From Phytophthora sp. 'mugwort' (taxonomy: Eukaryota > Oomycota > Peronosporomycetes > Peronosporales > Peronosporaceae), in the NCBI GenBank assembly GCA_033558025.1, contig JAUCEF010000005.1, forward strand, positions 992,001-1,056,000: a stretch of DNA of 64,000 nucleotides, written 5' to 3'. The position numbers and the translations under genes were made by a program. The notes below the pieces were generated by a model. That model was given only the letters and a program-made list of their open reading frames with translations, was not told the origin of the DNA and did not search any database. Below, piece after piece: positions 1 through 12,750 of the stretch. Positions within the stretch are counted from its first letter, which is position 1, and each line of letters opens with the position of its first letter.

Positions 1-537
1 CCTGACCCACTGCTTTGCTGCTTTTACCAACCCACGTTGGTGTCAACGAGATCGTTCTTCTACTAGACATGCTCAATCGGCACCGGGATTTCTGCTGCCG
101 TCATGCATTTTCCGGCTCGTTTACTGGCTTCGGTGGCTGGCCTCGATCCCGCTGATCGCTGCTGGTGTTAGCGCTGGAGTCGCCTTACATTTGACGCTCT
201 CACGGGAGTTGGTCGGCTATCAAGTGTCCGTGCCAAATCGGCCGCAGTTAGGATCGATGCAGTGGCGTGGGGGTCGCTATGTCGAGTCAAACTTTGTATG
301 CTCTTGACCGCGAAAGGCGTTGTAAAGGTTGTGGTGGAGGCACGGTAACAGCATGTTGTGGTGTGTTTGGCAGTCGGTAGATGTGGTTAGCGCGTTTGAA
401 GGTCCGTTGGCGTTTCGGGTCTACCAGTACCTTGGACGAGTAGGTGGATATAGAAGCGGGTGTGTAGCGGTACGTTTTACTGCCGTCGACTTGTCCTGCT
501 TGTCACGCCTCTCTCGCGCTCTAGCACACAGTGCGCC
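1..537 (+). repeat. tRNA-less 537-bp array unit (first)
   Basis: This unit matches the long spacer form but jumps from the sequence ggtacgt (near 470-477) straight to ttactgccg, losing a net 209 bp that in other units holds the T-run, the tRNA and its terminator. Its left limit is set by the window edge. Confidence 0.9.
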
Positions 538-1074
538 CCTGACCCACTGCTTTGCTGCTTTTACCAACCCACGTTGGTGTCAACGAGATCGTTCTTCTAC
601 TAGACATGCTCAATCGGCACCGGGATTTCTGCTGCCGTCATGCATTTTCCGGCTCGTTTACTGGCTTCGGTGGCTGGCCTCGATCCCGCTGATCGCTGCT
701 GGTGTTAGCGCTGGAGTCGCCTTACATTTGACGCTCTCACGGGAGTTGGTCGGCTATCAAGTGTCCGTGCCAAATCGGCCGCAGTTAGGATCGATGCAGT
801 GGCGTGGGGGTCGCTATGTCGTGTCAAACTTTGTATGCTCTTGACCGCGAAAGGCGTTGTAAAGGTTGTGGTGGAGGCACGGTAACAGCATGTTGTGGTG
901 TGTTTGGCAGTCGGTAGATGTGGTTAGCGCGTTTGAAGGTCCGTTGGCGTTTCGGGTCTACCAGTACCTTGGACGAGTAGGTGGATATAGAAGCGGGTGT
1001 GTAGCGGTACGTTTTACTGCCGTCGACTTGTCCTGCTTGTCACGCCTCTCTCGCGCTCTAGCACACAGTGCGCC
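538..1074 (+). repeat. tRNA-less 537-bp array unit (second)
   Basis: Same deletion and the same junction as the preceding unit, so one deletion event was copied by tandem duplication. It differs from the first unit by an A-to-T change near 816 (gtcgtgtc in place of gtcgagtc), which it shares with the next two, tRNA-bearing units. Confidence 0.9.
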
Positions 1075-1653
1075 CCTGACCCACTGCTTTGCTGCTTTTA
1101 CCAACCCACGTTGGTGTCAACGAGATCGTTCTTCTACTAGACATGCTCAATCGGCACCGGGATTTCTGCTGCCGTCATGCATTTTCCGGCTCGTTTACTG
1201 GCTTCGGTGGCTGGCCTCGATCCCGCTGATCGCTGCTGGTGTTAGCGCTGGAGTCGCCTTACATTTGACGCTCTCACGGGAGTTGGTCGGCTATCAAGTG
1301 TCCGTGCCAAATCGGCCGCAGTTAGGATCGATGCAGTGGCGTGGGGGTCGCTATGTCGTGTCAAACTTTGTATGCTCTTGACCGCGAAAGGCGTTGTAAA
1401 GGTTGTGGTGGAGGCACGGTAACAGCATGTTGTGGTGTGTTTGGCAGTCGGTAGATGTGGTTAGCGCGTTTGAAGGTCCGTTGGCCAGTACCTTGGACGA
1501 GTAGGTGGATATAGAAGCGGGTGTGTAGCGGTACGTGAGGCCGCAGTATGTGTGATGAGCGCGTGGTGGCTTCTTGCCGTGTGTCGTTGTATGTGTTGTG
1601 AGAAATGCATTTTTCGGCGACGGTGTGGTGGGTAGCTTGTCGTGCTTCTCCTA

Positions 1654-1665
1654 TAGCTCAGTTGG
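1654..1665 (+). promoter_or_regulatory. Pol III A box (copy 1, same place in every tRNA)
   Basis: The 12 bases TAGCTCAGTTGG at tRNA positions 8-19 match the A-box consensus TRGCNNAGYNGG without mismatch. It is repeated at offset +7 from every tRNA start in the array. Confidence 0.85.
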
Positions 1666-1697
1666 TAGAGCGTGCGGCTGTTAACCTCAAGGTCGCT

Positions 1698-1708
1698 GGT
1701 TCAAACCC
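1698..1708 (+). promoter_or_regulatory. Pol III B box (copy 1, same place in every tRNA)
   Basis: GGTTCAAACCC at tRNA positions 52-62 matches the B-box consensus GGTTCRANYCY. With the A box it makes each copy a complete internal promoter. Confidence 0.85.
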
Positions 1709-1723
1709 AGCTGGGAGAGCTTC

Positions 1724-1727
1724 TTTT
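1724..1727 (+). terminator. Pol III T-run terminator (copy 1, same in every copy)
   Basis: Four T residues start 5 nt after the tRNA 3' end. This is the minimum length usually needed for Pol III termination. The same run follows all 38 complete copies. Confidence 0.7.
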
Positions 1728-2378
1728 GCGCCACGCACCATCAAATTACTGCCGTCGACTTGTCCTGCTTGTCACGCCTCTCTCGCGCTCTAGCACACAG
1801 TGCGCCCCTGACCCACTGCTTTGCTGCTTTTACCAACCCACGTTGGTGTCAACGAGATCGTTCTTCTACTAGACATGCTCAATCGGCACCGGGATTTCTG
1901 CTGCCGTCATGCATTTTCCGGCTCGTTTACTGGCTTCGGTGGCTGGCCTCGATCCCGCTGATCGCTGCTGGTGTTAGCGCTGGAGTCGCCTTACATTTGA
2001 CGCTCTCACGGGAGTTGGTCGGCTATCAAGTGTCCGTGCCAAATCGGCCGCAGTTAGGATCGATGTAGTGGCGTGGGGGTCGCTATGTCGTGTCAAACTT
2101 TGTATGCTCTTGACCGCGAAAGGCGTTGTAAAGGTTGTGGTGGAGGCACGGTAACAGCATGTTGTGGTGTGTTTGGCAGTCGGTAGATGTGGTTAGCGCG
2201 TTTGAAGGTCCGTTGGCCAGTACCTTGGACGAGTAGGTGGATATAGAAGCGGGTGTGTAGCGGTACGTGAGGCCGCAGTATGTGTGATGAGCGCGTGGTG
2301 GCTTCTTGCCGTGTGTCGTTGTATGTGTTGTGAGAAATGCATTTTTCGACGACGGTGTGGTGGGTAGCTTGTCGTGCT

Positions 2379-2451
2379 TCTCCTATAGCTCAGTTGGTAG
2401 AGCGTGCGGCTGTTAACCTCAAGGTCGCTGGTTCAAACCCAGCTGGGAGAG
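2379..2451 (+). tRNA. tRNA-Asn (GUU), array copy 2
   Basis: 732 bp after copy 1. Short spacer, 5 T followed by cgacgacgg. The upstream spacer has a private C-to-T change near 2066. Confidence 0.95.
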
Positions 2452-3124
2452 CTTCTTTTGCGCCACGCACCATCAAATTACTGCCGTCGACTTGTCCTGC
2501 TTGTCACGCCTCTCTCGCGCTCTAGCACACAGTGCGCCCCTGACCCACTGCTTTGCTGCTTTTACCAACCCACGTTGGTGTCAACGAGATCGTTCTTCTA
2601 CTAGACATGCTCAATCGGCACCGGGATTTCTGCTGCCGTCATGCATTTTCCGGCTCGTTTACTGGCTTCGGTGGCTGGCCTCGATCCCGCTGATCGCTGC
2701 TGGTGTTAGCGCTGGAGTCGCCTTACATTTGACGCTCTCACGGGAGTTGGTCGGCTATCAAGTGTCCGTGCCAAATCGGCCGCAGTTAGGATCGATGCAG
2801 TGGCGTGGGGGTCGCTATGTCGAGTCAAACTTTGTATGCTCTTGACCGCGAAAGGCGTTGTAAAGGTTGTGGTGGAGGCACGGTAACAGCATGTTGTGGT
2901 GTGTTTGGCAGTCGGTAGATGTGGTTAGCGCGTTTGAAGGTCCGTTGGCGTTTCGGGTCTACCAGTACCTTGGACGAGTAGGTGGATATAGAAGCGGGTG
3001 TGTAGCGGTACGTGAGGCCGCAGTATGTGTGATGAGCGCGTGGTGGCTTCTTGCCGTGTGTCGTTGTATGTGTTGTGAGAAATGCATTTTTTCGACGACG
3101 GTGTGGTGGGTAGCTTGTCGTGCT

Positions 3125-3197
3125 TCTCCTATAGCTCAGTTGGTAGAGCGTGCGGCTGTTAACCTCAAGGTCGCTGGTTCAAACCCAGCTGGGAGAG
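3125..3197 (+). tRNA. tRNA-Asn (GUU), array copy 3
   Basis: 746 bp after copy 2: the 13-bp block is present and the T-run is 6 T. Confidence 0.95.
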
Positions 3198-3856
3198 CTT
3201 CTTTTGCGCCACGCACCATCAAATTACTGCCGTCGACTTGTCCTGCTTGTCACGCCTCTCTCGCGCTCTAGCACACAGTGCGCCCCTGACCCACTGCTTT
3301 GCTGCTTTTACCAACCCACGTTGGTGTCAACGAGATCGTTCTTCTACTAGACATGCTCAATCGGCACCGGGATTTCTGCTGCCGTCATGCATTTTCCGGC
3401 TCGTTTACTGGCTTCGGTGGCTGGCCTCGATCCCGCTGATCGCTGCTGGTGTTAGCGCTGGAGTCGCCTTACATTTGACGCTCTCACGGGAGTTGGTCGG
3501 CTATCAAGTGTCCGTGCCAAATCGGCCGCAGTTAGGATCGATGCAGTGGCGTGGGGGTCGCTATGTCGAGTCAAACTTTGTATGCTCTTGACCGCGAAAG
3601 GCGTTGTAAAGGTTGTGGTGGAGGCACGGTAACAGCATGTTGTGGTGTGTTTGGCAGTCGGTAGATGTGGTTAGCGCGTTTGAAGGTCCGTTGGCCAGTA
3701 CCTTGGACGAGTAGGTGGATATAGAAGCGGGTGTGTAGCGGTACGTGAGGCCGCAGTATGTGTGATGAGCGCGTGGTGGCTTCTTGCCGTGTGTCGTTGT
3801 ATGTGTTGTGAGAAATGCATTTTTCGGCGACGGTGTGGTGGGTAGCTTGTCGTGCT

Positions 3857-3929
3857 TCTCCTATAGCTCAGTTGGTAGAGCGTGCGGCTGTTAACCTCAA
3901 GGTCGCTGGTTCAAACCCAGCTGGGAGAG
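3857..3929 (+). tRNA. tRNA-Asn (GUU), array copy 4
   Basis: 732 bp after copy 3: short spacer, 5 T followed by cggcgacgg. Confidence 0.95.
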
Positions 3930-4602
3930 CTTCTTTTGCGCCACGCACCATCAAATTACTGCCGTCGACTTGTCCTGCTTGTCACGCCTCTCTCGCGCTC
4001 TAGCACACAGTGCGCCCCTGACCCACTGCTTTGCTGCTTTTACCAACCCACGTTGGTGTCAACGAGATCGTTCTTCTACTAGACATGCTCAATCGGCACC
4101 GGGATTTCTGCTGCCGTCATGCATTTTCCGGCTCGTTTACTGGCTTCGGTGGCTGGCCTCGATCCCGCTGATCGCTGCTGGTGTTAGCGCTGGAGTCGCC
4201 TTACATTTGACGCTCTCACGGGAGTTGGTCGGCTATCAAGTGTCCGTGCCAAATCGGCCGCAGTTAGGATCGATGCAGTGGCGTGGGGGTCGCTATGTCG
4301 AGTCAAACTTTGTATGCTCTTGACCGCGAAAGGCGTTGTAAAGGTTGTGGTGGAGGCACGGTAACAGCATGTTGTGGTGTGTTTGGCAGTCGGTAGATGT
4401 GGTTAGCGCGTTTGAAGGTCCGTTGGCGTTTCGGGTCTACCAGTACCTTGGACGAGTAGGTGGATATAGAAGCGGGTGTGTAGCGGTACGTGAGGCCGCA
4501 GTATGTGTGATGAGCGCGTGGTGGCTTCTTGCCGTGTGTCGTTGTATGTGTTGTGAGAAATGCATTTTTTCGACGACGGTGTGGTGGGTAGCTTGTCGTG
4601 CT

Positions 4603-4675
4603 TCTCCTATAGCTCAGTTGGTAGAGCGTGCGGCTGTTAACCTCAAGGTCGCTGGTTCAAACCCAGCTGGGAGAG
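4603..4675 (+). tRNA. tRNA-Asn (GUU), array copy 5
   Basis: 746 bp after copy 4: long spacer, 6 T. Confidence 0.95.
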
Positions 4676-5347
4676 CTTCTTTTGCGCCACGCACCATCAA
4701 ATTACTGCCGTCGACTTGTCCTGCTTGTCACGCCTCTCTCGCGCTCTAGCACACAGTGCGCCCCTGACCCACTGCTTTGCTGCTTTTACCAACCCACGTT
4801 GGTGTCAACGAGATCGTTCTTCTACTAGACATGCTCAATCGGCACCGGGATTTCTGCTGCCGTCATGCATTTTCCGGCTCGTTTACTGGCTTCGGTGGCT
4901 GGCCTCGATCCCGCTGATCGCTGCTGGTGTTAGCGCTGGAGTCGCCTTACATTTGACGCTCTCACGGGAGTTGGTCGGCTATCAAGTGTCCGTGCCAAAT
5001 CGGCCGCAGTTAGGATCGATGCAGTGGCGTGGGGGTCGCTATGTCGAGTCAAACTTTGTATGCTCTTGACCGCGAAAGGCGTTGTAAAGGTTGTGGTGGA
5101 GGCACGGTAACAGCATGTTGTGGTGTGTTTGGCAGTCGGTAGATGTGGTTAGCGCGTTTGAAGGTCCGTTGGCGTTTCGGGTCTACCAGTACCTTGGACG
5201 AGTAGGTGGATATAGAAGCGGGTGTGTAGCGGTACGTGAGGCCGCAGTATGTGTGATGAGCGCGTGGTGGCTTCTTGCCGTGTGTCGTTGTATGTGTTGT
5301 GAGAAATGCATTTTTCGACGACGGTGTGGTGGGTAGCTTGTCGTGCT

Positions 5348-5420
5348 TCTCCTATAGCTCAGTTGGTAGAGCGTGCGGCTGTTAACCTCAAGGTCGCTGG
5401 TTCAAACCCAGCTGGGAGAG
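5348..5420 (+). tRNA. tRNA-Asn (GUU), array copy 6
   Basis: 745 bp after copy 5: long spacer with only 5 T, then cgacgacgg. Confidence 0.95.
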
Positions 5421-6093
5421 CTTCTTTTGCGCCACGCACCATCAAATTACTGCCGTCGACTTGTCCTGCTTGTCACGCCTCTCTCGCGCTCTAGCACACA
5501 GTGCGCCCCTGACCCACTGCTTTGCTGCTTTTACCAACCCACGTTGGTGTCAACGAGATCGTTCTTCTACTAGACATGCTCAATCGGCACCGGGATTTCT
5601 GCTGCCGTCATGCATTTTCCGGCTCGTTTACTGGCTTCGGTGGCTGGCCTCGATCCCGCTGATCGCTGCTGGTGTTAGCGCTGGAGTCGCCTTACATTTG
5701 ACGCTCTCACGGGAGTTGGTCGGCTATCAAGTGTCCGTGCCAAATCGGCCGCAGTTAGGATCGATGCAGTGGCGTGGGGGTCGCTATGTCGAGTCAAACT
5801 TTGTATGCTCTTGACCGCGAAAGGCGTTGTAAAGGTTGTGGTGGAGGCACGGTAACAGCATGTTGTGGTGTGTTTGGCAGTCGGTAGATGTGGTTAGCGC
5901 GTTTGAAGGTCCGTTGGCGTTTCGGGTCTACCAGTACCTTGGACGAGTAGGTGGATATAGAAGCGGGTGTGTAGCGGTACGTGAGGCCGCAGTATGTGTG
6001 ATGAGCGCGTGGTGGCTTCTTGCCGTGTGTCGTTGTATGTGTTGTGAGAAATGCATTTTTTCGACGACGGTGTGGTGGGTAGCTTGTCGTGCT

Positions 6094-6166
6094 TCTCCTA
6101 TAGCTCAGTTGGTAGAGCGTGCGGCTGTTAACCTCAAGGTCGCTGGTTCAAACCCAGCTGGGAGAG
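6094..6166 (+). tRNA. tRNA-Asn (GUU), array copy 7
   Basis: 746 bp after copy 6: long spacer, 6 T. Confidence 0.95.
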
Positions 6167-6839
6167 CTTCTTTTGCGCCACGCACCATCAAATTACTGCC
6201 GTCGACTTGTCCTGCTTGTCACGCCTCTCTCGCGCTCTAGCACACAGTGCGCCCCTGACCCACTGCTTTGCTGCTTTTACCAACCCACGTTGGTGTCAAC
6301 GAGATCGTTCTTCTACTAGACATGCTCAATCGGCACCGGGATTTCTGCTGCCGTCATGCATTTTCCGGCTCGTTTACTGGCTTCGGTGGCTGGCCTCGAT
6401 CCCGCTGATCGCTGCTGGTGTTAGCGCTGGAGTCGCCTTACATTTGACGCTCTCACGGGAGTTGGTCGGCTATCAAGTGTCCGTGCCAAATCGGCCGCAG
6501 TTAGGATCGATGCAGTGGCGTGGGGGTCGCTATGTCGAGTCAAACTTTGTATGCTCTTGACCGCGAAAGGCGTTGTAAAGGTTGTGGTGGAGGCACGGTA
6601 ACAGCATGTTGTGGTGTGTTTGGCAGTCGGTAGATGTGGTTAGCGCGTTTGAAGGTCCGTTGGCGTTTCGGGTCTACCAGTACCTTGGACGAGTAGGTGG
6701 ATATAGAAGCGGGTGTGTAGCGGTACGTGAGGCCGCAGTATGTGTGATGAGCGCGTGGTGGCTTCTTGCCGTGTGTCGTTGTATGTGTTGTGAGAAATGC
6801 ATTTTTTCGACGACGGTGTGGTGGGTAGCTTGTCGTGCT

Positions 6840-6912
6840 TCTCCTATAGCTCAGTTGGTAGAGCGTGCGGCTGTTAACCTCAAGGTCGCTGGTTCAAACC
6901 CAGCTGGGAGAG
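6840..6912 (+). tRNA. tRNA-Asn (GUU), array copy 8
   Basis: 746 bp after copy 7: long spacer, 6 T. Confidence 0.95.
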
Positions 6913-7585
6913 CTTCTTTTGCGCCACGCACCATCAAATTACTGCCGTCGACTTGTCCTGCTTGTCACGCCTCTCTCGCGCTCTAGCACACAGTGCGCCC
7001 CTGACCCACTGCTTTGCTGCTTTTACCAACCCACGTTGGTGTCAACGAGATCGTTCTTCTACTAGACATGCTCAATCGGCACCGGGATTTCTGCTGCCGT
7101 CATGCATTTTCCGGCTCGTTTACTGGCTTCGGTGGCTGGCCTCGATCCCGCTGATCGCTGCTGGTGTTAGCGCTGGAGTCGCCTTACATTTGACGCTCTC
7201 ACGGGAGTTGGTCGGCTATCAAGTGTCCGTGCCAAATCGGCCGCAGTTAGGATCGATGCAGTGGCGTGGGGGTCGCTATGTCGAGTCAAACTTTGTATGC
7301 TCTTGACCGCGAAAGGCGTTGTAAAGGTTGTGGTGGAGGCACGGTAACAGCATGTTGTGGTGTGTTTGGCAGTCGGTAGATGTGGTTAGCGCGTTTGAAG
7401 GTCCGTTGGCGTTTCGGGTCTACCAGTACCTTGGACGAGTAGGTGGATATAGAAGCGGGTGTGTAGCGGTACGTGAGGCCGCAGTATGTGTGATGAGCGC
7501 GTGGTGGCTTCTTGCCGTGTGTCGTTGTATGTGTTGTGAGAAATGCATTTTTTCGACGACGGTGTGGTGGGTAGCTTGTCGTGCT

Positions 7586-7658
7586 TCTCCTATAGCTCAG
7601 TTGGTAGAGCGTGCGGCTGTTAACCTCAAGGTCGCTGGTTCAAACCCAGCTGGGAGAG
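7586..7658 (+). tRNA. tRNA-Asn (GUU), array copy 9
   Basis: 746 bp after copy 8. The downstream flank has a private C-to-A change near 7712. Confidence 0.95.
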
Positions 7659-8317
7659 CTTCTTTTGCGCCACGCACCATCAAATTACTGCCGTCGACTT
7701 GTCCTGCTTGTAACGCCTCTCTCGCGCTCTAGCACACAGTGCGCCCCTGACCCACTGCTTTGCTGCTTTTACCAACCCACGTTGGTGTCAACGAGATCGT
7801 TCTTCTACTAGACATGCTCAATCGGCACCGGGATTTCTGCTGCCGTCATGCATTTTCCGGCTCGTTTACTGGCTTCGGTGGCTGGCCTCGATCCCGCTGA
7901 TCGCTGCTGGTGTTAGCGCTGGAGTCGCCTTACATTTGACGCTCTCACGGGAGTTGGTCGGCTATCAAGTGTCCGTGCCAAATCGGCCGCAGTTAGGATC
8001 GATGCAGTGGCGTGGGGGTCGCTATGTCGAGTCAAACTTTGTATGCTCTTGACCGCGAAAGGCGTTGTAAAGGTTGTGGTGGAGGCACGGTAACAGCATG
8101 CTGTGGTGTGTTTGGCAGTCGGTAGATGTGGTTAGCGCGTTTGAAGGTCCGTTGGCCAGTACCTTGGACGAGTAGGTGGATATAGAAGCGGGTGTGTAGC
8201 GGTACGTGAGGCCGCAGTATGTGTGATGAGCGCGTGGTGGCTTCTTGCCGTGTGTCGTTGTATGTGTTGTGAGAAATGCATTTTTCGGCGACGGTGTGGT
8301 GGGTAGCTTGTCGTGCT

Positions 8318-8390
8318 TCTCCTATAGCTCAGTTGGTAGAGCGTGCGGCTGTTAACCTCAAGGTCGCTGGTTCAAACCCAGCTGGGAGAG
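8318..8390 (+). tRNA. tRNA-Asn (GUU), array copy 10
   Basis: 732 bp after copy 9: short spacer, 5 T. Upstream it carries the agcatgctg variant (near 8096); downstream the ccatgc variant (near 8405). Confidence 0.95.
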
Positions 8391-9063
8391 CTTCTTTTGC
8401 GCCATGCACCATCAAATTACTGCCGTCGACTTGTCCTGCTTGTCACGCCTCTCTCGCGCTCTAGCACACAGTGCGCCCCTGACCCACTGCTTTGCTGCTT
8501 TTACCAACCCACGTTGGTGTCAACGAGATCGTTCTTCTACTAGACATGCTCAATCGGCACCGGGATTTCTGCTGCCGTCATGCATTTTCCGGCTCGTTTA
8601 CTGGCTTCGGTGGCTGGCCTCGATCCCGCTGATCGCTGCTGGTGTTAGCGCTGGAGTCGCCTTACATTTGACGCTCTCACGGGAGTTGGTCGGCTATCAA
8701 GTGTCCGTGCCAAATCGGCCGCAGTTAGGATCGATGCAGTGGCGTGGGGGTCGCTATGTCGAGTCAAACTTTGTATGCTCTTGACCGCGAAAGGCGTTGT
8801 AAAGGTTGTGGTGGAGGCACGGTAACAGCATGTTGTGGTGTGTTTGGCAGTCGGTAGATGTGGTTAGCGCGTTTGAAGGTCCGTTGGCGTTTCGGGTCTA
8901 CCAGTACCTTGGACGAGTAGGTGGATATAGAAGCGGGTGTGTAGCGGTACGTGAGGCCGCAGTATGTGTGATGAGCGCGTGGTGGCTTCTTGCCGTGTGT
9001 CGTTGTATGTGTTGTGAGAAATGCATTTTTTCGACGACGGTGTGGTGGGTAGCTTGTCGTGCT

Positions 9064-9136
9064 TCTCCTATAGCTCAGTTGGTAGAGCGTGCGGCTGTTA
9101 ACCTCAAGGTCGCTGGTTCAAACCCAGCTGGGAGAG
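9064..9136 (+). tRNA. tRNA-Asn (GUU), array copy 11
   Basis: 746 bp after copy 10: long spacer, 6 T. Confidence 0.95.
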
Positions 9137-9809
9137 CTTCTTTTGCGCCACGCACCATCAAATTACTGCCGTCGACTTGTCCTGCTTGTCACGCCTCTCT
9201 CGCGCTCTAGCACACAGTGCGCCCCTGACCCACTGCTTTGCTGCTTTTACCAACCCACGTTGGTGTCAACGAGATCGTTCTTCTACTAGACATGCTCAAT
9301 CGGCACCGGGATTTCTGCTGCCGTCATGCATTTTCCGGCTCGTTTACTGGCTTCGGTGGCTGGCCTCGATCCCGCTGATCGCTGCTGGTGTTAGCGCTGG
9401 AGTCGCCTTACATTTGACGCTCTCACGGGAGTTGGTCGGCTATCAAGTGTCCGTGCCAAATCGGCCGCAGTTAGGATCGATGCAGTGGCGTGGGGGTCGC
9501 TATGTCGAGTCAAACTTTGTATGCTCTTGACCGCGAAAGGCGTTGTAAAGGTTGTGGTGGAGGCACGGTAACAGCATGCTGTGGTGTGTTTGGCAGTCGG
9601 TAGATGTGGTTAGCGCGTTTGAAGGTCCGTTGGCGTTTCGGGTCTACCAGTACCTTGGACGAGTAGGTGGATATAGAAGCGGGTGTGTAGCGGTACGTGA
9701 GGCCGCAGTATGTGTGATGAGCGCGTGGTGGCTTCTTGCCGTGTGTCGTTGTATGTGTTGTGAGAAATGCATTTTTTCGACGACGGTGTGGTGGGTAGCT
9801 TGTCGTGCT

Positions 9810-9882
9810 TCTCCTATAGCTCAGTTGGTAGAGCGTGCGGCTGTTAACCTCAAGGTCGCTGGTTCAAACCCAGCTGGGAGAG
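9810..9882 (+). tRNA. tRNA-Asn (GUU), array copy 12
   Basis: 746 bp after copy 11; the upstream spacer has the agcatgctg variant near 9575. Confidence 0.95.
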
Positions 9883-10541
9883 CTTCTTTTGCGCCACGCA
9901 CCATCAAATTACTGCCGTCGACTTGTCCTGCTTGTCACGCCTCTCTCGCGCTCTAGCACACAGTGCGCCCCTGACCCACTGCTTTGCTGCTTTTACCAAC
10001 CCACGTTGGTGTCAACGAGATCGTTCTTCTACTAGACATGCTCAATCGGCACCGGGATTTCTGCTGCCGTCATGCATTTTCCGGCTCGTTTACTGGCTTC
10101 GGTGGCTGGCCTCGATCCCGCTGATCGCTGCTGGTGTTAGCGCTGGAGTCGCCTTACATTTGACGCTCTCACGGGAGTTGGTCGGCTATCAAGTGTCCGT
10201 GCCAAATCGGCCGCAGTTAGGATCGATGCAGTGGCGTGGGGGTCGCTATGTCGAGTCAAACTTTGTATGCTCTTGACCGCGAAAGGCGTTGTAAAGGTTG
10301 TGGTGGAGGCACGGTAACAGCATGCTGTGGTGTGTTTGGCAGTCGGTAGATGTGGTTAGCGCGTTTGAAGGTCCGTTGGCCAGTACCTTGGACGAGTAGG
10401 TGGATATAGAAGCGGGTGTGTAGCGGTACGTGAGGCCGCAGTATGTGTGATGAGCGCGTGGTGGCTTCTTGCCGTGTGTCGTTGTATGTGTTGTGAGAAA
10501 TGCATTTTTCGGCGACGGTGTGGTGGGTAGCTTGTCGTGCT

Positions 10542-10614
10542 TCTCCTATAGCTCAGTTGGTAGAGCGTGCGGCTGTTAACCTCAAGGTCGCTGGTTCAAA
10601 CCCAGCTGGGAGAG
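10542..10614 (+). tRNA. tRNA-Asn (GUU), array copy 13
   Basis: 732 bp after copy 12; same paired variants (agcatgctg upstream, ccatgc downstream) as copy 10, three units away. Confidence 0.95.
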
Positions 10615-11286
10615 CTTCTTTTGCGCCATGCACCATCAAATTACTGCCGTCGACTTGTCCTGCTTGTCACGCCTCTCTCGCGCTCTAGCACACAGTGCGC
10701 CCCTGACCCACTGCTTTGCTGCTTTTACCAACCCACGTTGGTGTCAACGAGATCGTTCTTCTACTAGACATGCTCAATCGGCACCGGGATTTCTGCTGCC
10801 GTCATGCATTTTCCGGCTCGTTTACTGGCTTCGGTGGCTGGCCTCGATCCCGCTGATCGCTGCTGGTGTTAGCGCTGGAGTCGCCTTACATTTGACGCTC
10901 TCACGGGAGTTGGTCGGCTATCAAGTGTCCGTGCCAAATCGGCCGCAGTTAGGATCGATGCAGTGGCGTGGGGGTCGCTATGTCGTGTCAAACTTTGTAT
11001 GCTCTTGACCGCGAAAGGCGTTGTAAAGGTTGTGGTGGAGGCACGGTAACAGCATGTTGTGGTGTGTTTGGCAGTCGGTAGATGTGGTTAGCGCGTTTGA
11101 AGGTCCGTTGGCGTTTCGGGTCTACCAGTACCTTGGACGAGTAGGTGGATATAGAAGCGGGTGTGTAGCGGTACGTGAGGCCGCAGTATGTGTGATGAGC
11201 GCGTGGTGGCTTCTTGCCGTGTGTCGTTGTATGTGTTGTGAGAAATGCATTTTTCGGCGACGGTGTGGTGGGTAGCTTGTCGTGCT

Positions 11287-11359
11287 TCTCCTATAGCTCA
11301 GTTGGTAGAGCGTGCGGCTGTTAACCTCAAGGTCGCTGGTTCAAACCCAGCTGGGAGAG
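11287..11359 (+). tRNA. tRNA-Asn (GUU), array copy 14
   Basis: 745 bp after copy 13: long spacer, 5 T, with the gtcgtgtc variant near 10982. It is the left limit of the run of uniform 732-bp units. Confidence 0.95.
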
Positions 11360-12018
11360 CTTCTTTTGCGCCACGCACCATCAAATTACTGCCGTCGACT
11401 TGTCCTGCTTGTCACGCCTCTCTCGCGCTCTAGCACACAGTGCGCCCCTGACCCACTGCTTTGCTGCTTTTACCAACCCACGTTGGTGTCAACGAGATCG
11501 TTCTTCTACTAGACATGCTCAATCGGCACCGGGATTTCTGCTGACGTCATGCATTTTCCGGCTCGTTTACTGGCTTCGGTGGCTGGCCTCGATCCCGCTG
11601 ATCGCTGCTGGTGTTAGCGCTGGAGTCGCCTTACATTTGACGCTCTCACGGGAGTTGGTCGGCTATCAAGTGTCCGTGCCAAATCGGCCGCAGTTAGGAT
11701 CGATGCAGTGGCGTGGGGGTCGCTATGTCGAGTCAAACTTTGTATGCTCTTGACCGCGAAAGGCGTTGTAAAGGTTGTGGTGGAGGCACGGTAACAGCAT
11801 GTTGTGGTGTGTTTGGCAGTCGGTAGATGTGGTTAGCGCGTTTGAAGGTCCGTTGGCCAGTACCTTGGACGAGTAGGTGGATATAGAAGCGGGTGTGTAG
11901 CGGTACGTGAGGCCGCAGTATGTGTGATGAGCGCGTGGTGGCTTCTTGCCGTGTGTCGTTGTATGTGTTGTGAGAAATGCATTTTTCGACGACAGTGTGG
12001 TGGGTAGCTTGTCGTGCT

Positions 12019-12091
12019 TCTCCTATAGCTCAGTTGGTAGAGCGTGCGGCTGTTAACCTCAAGGTCGCTGGTTCAAACCCAGCTGGGAGAG
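12019..12091 (+). tRNA. tRNA-Asn (GUU), array copy 15
   Basis: 732 bp after copy 14. The spacer carries gctgacgtc (near 11542) and gacgacagtg (near 11988), both also in the next unit. Confidence 0.95.
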
Positions 12092-12750
12092 CTTCTTTTG
12101 CGCCACGCACCATCAAATTACTGCCGTCGACTTGTCCTGCTTGTCACGCCTCTCTCGCGCTCTAGCACACAGTGCGCCCCTGACCCACTGCTTTGCTGCT
12201 TTTACCAACCCACGTTGGTGTCAACGAGATCGTTCTTCTACTAGACATGCTCAATCGGCACCGGGATTTCTGCTGACGTCATGCATTTTCCGGCTCGTTT
12301 ACTGGCTTCGGTGGCTGGCCTCGATCCCGCTGATCGCTGCTGGTGTTAGCGCTGGAGTCGCCTTACATTTGACGCTCTCACGGGAGTTGGTCGGCTATCA
12401 AGTGTCCGTGCCAAATCGGCCGCAGTTAGGATCGATGCAGTGGCGTGGGGGTCGCTATGTCGTGTCAAACTTTGTATGCTCTTGACCGCGAAAGGCGTTG
12501 TAAAGGTTGTGGTGGAGGCACGGTAACAGCATGTTGTGGTGTGTTTGGCAGTCGGTAGATGTGGTTAGCGCGTTTGAAGGTCCGTTGGCCAGTACCTTGG
12601 ACGAGTAGGTGGATATAGAAGCGGGTGTGTAGCGGTACGTGAGGCCGCAGTATGTGTGATGAGCGCGTGGTGGCTTCTTGCCGTGTGTCGTTGTATGTGT
12701 TGTGAGAAATGCATTTTTCGACGACAGTGTGGTGGGTAGCTTGTCGTGCT

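Larger units (their letters stand above)
1647..1719 (+). tRNA. tRNA-Asn (GUU), array copy 1
   Basis: Decodes asparagine AAC/AAU. The 73-nt cloverleaf folds as follows: acceptor stem TCTCCTA with TGGGAGA (one T-G wobble), D stem GCTC/GAGC with an 8-nt loop, anticodon loop CTGTTAA with anticodon GTT, a 5-nt variable region, T stem GCTGG/CCAGC with loop TTCAAAC, and discriminator G. CCA is not encoded, as usual in eukaryotes, and there is no intron. The anticodon stem TGCGG/CCTCA has a C-T mismatch at the middle pair (29-41), present in every copy. This is the first intact gene after two tRNA-less units; its own spacer is the short form with 5 T. Confidence 0.95.
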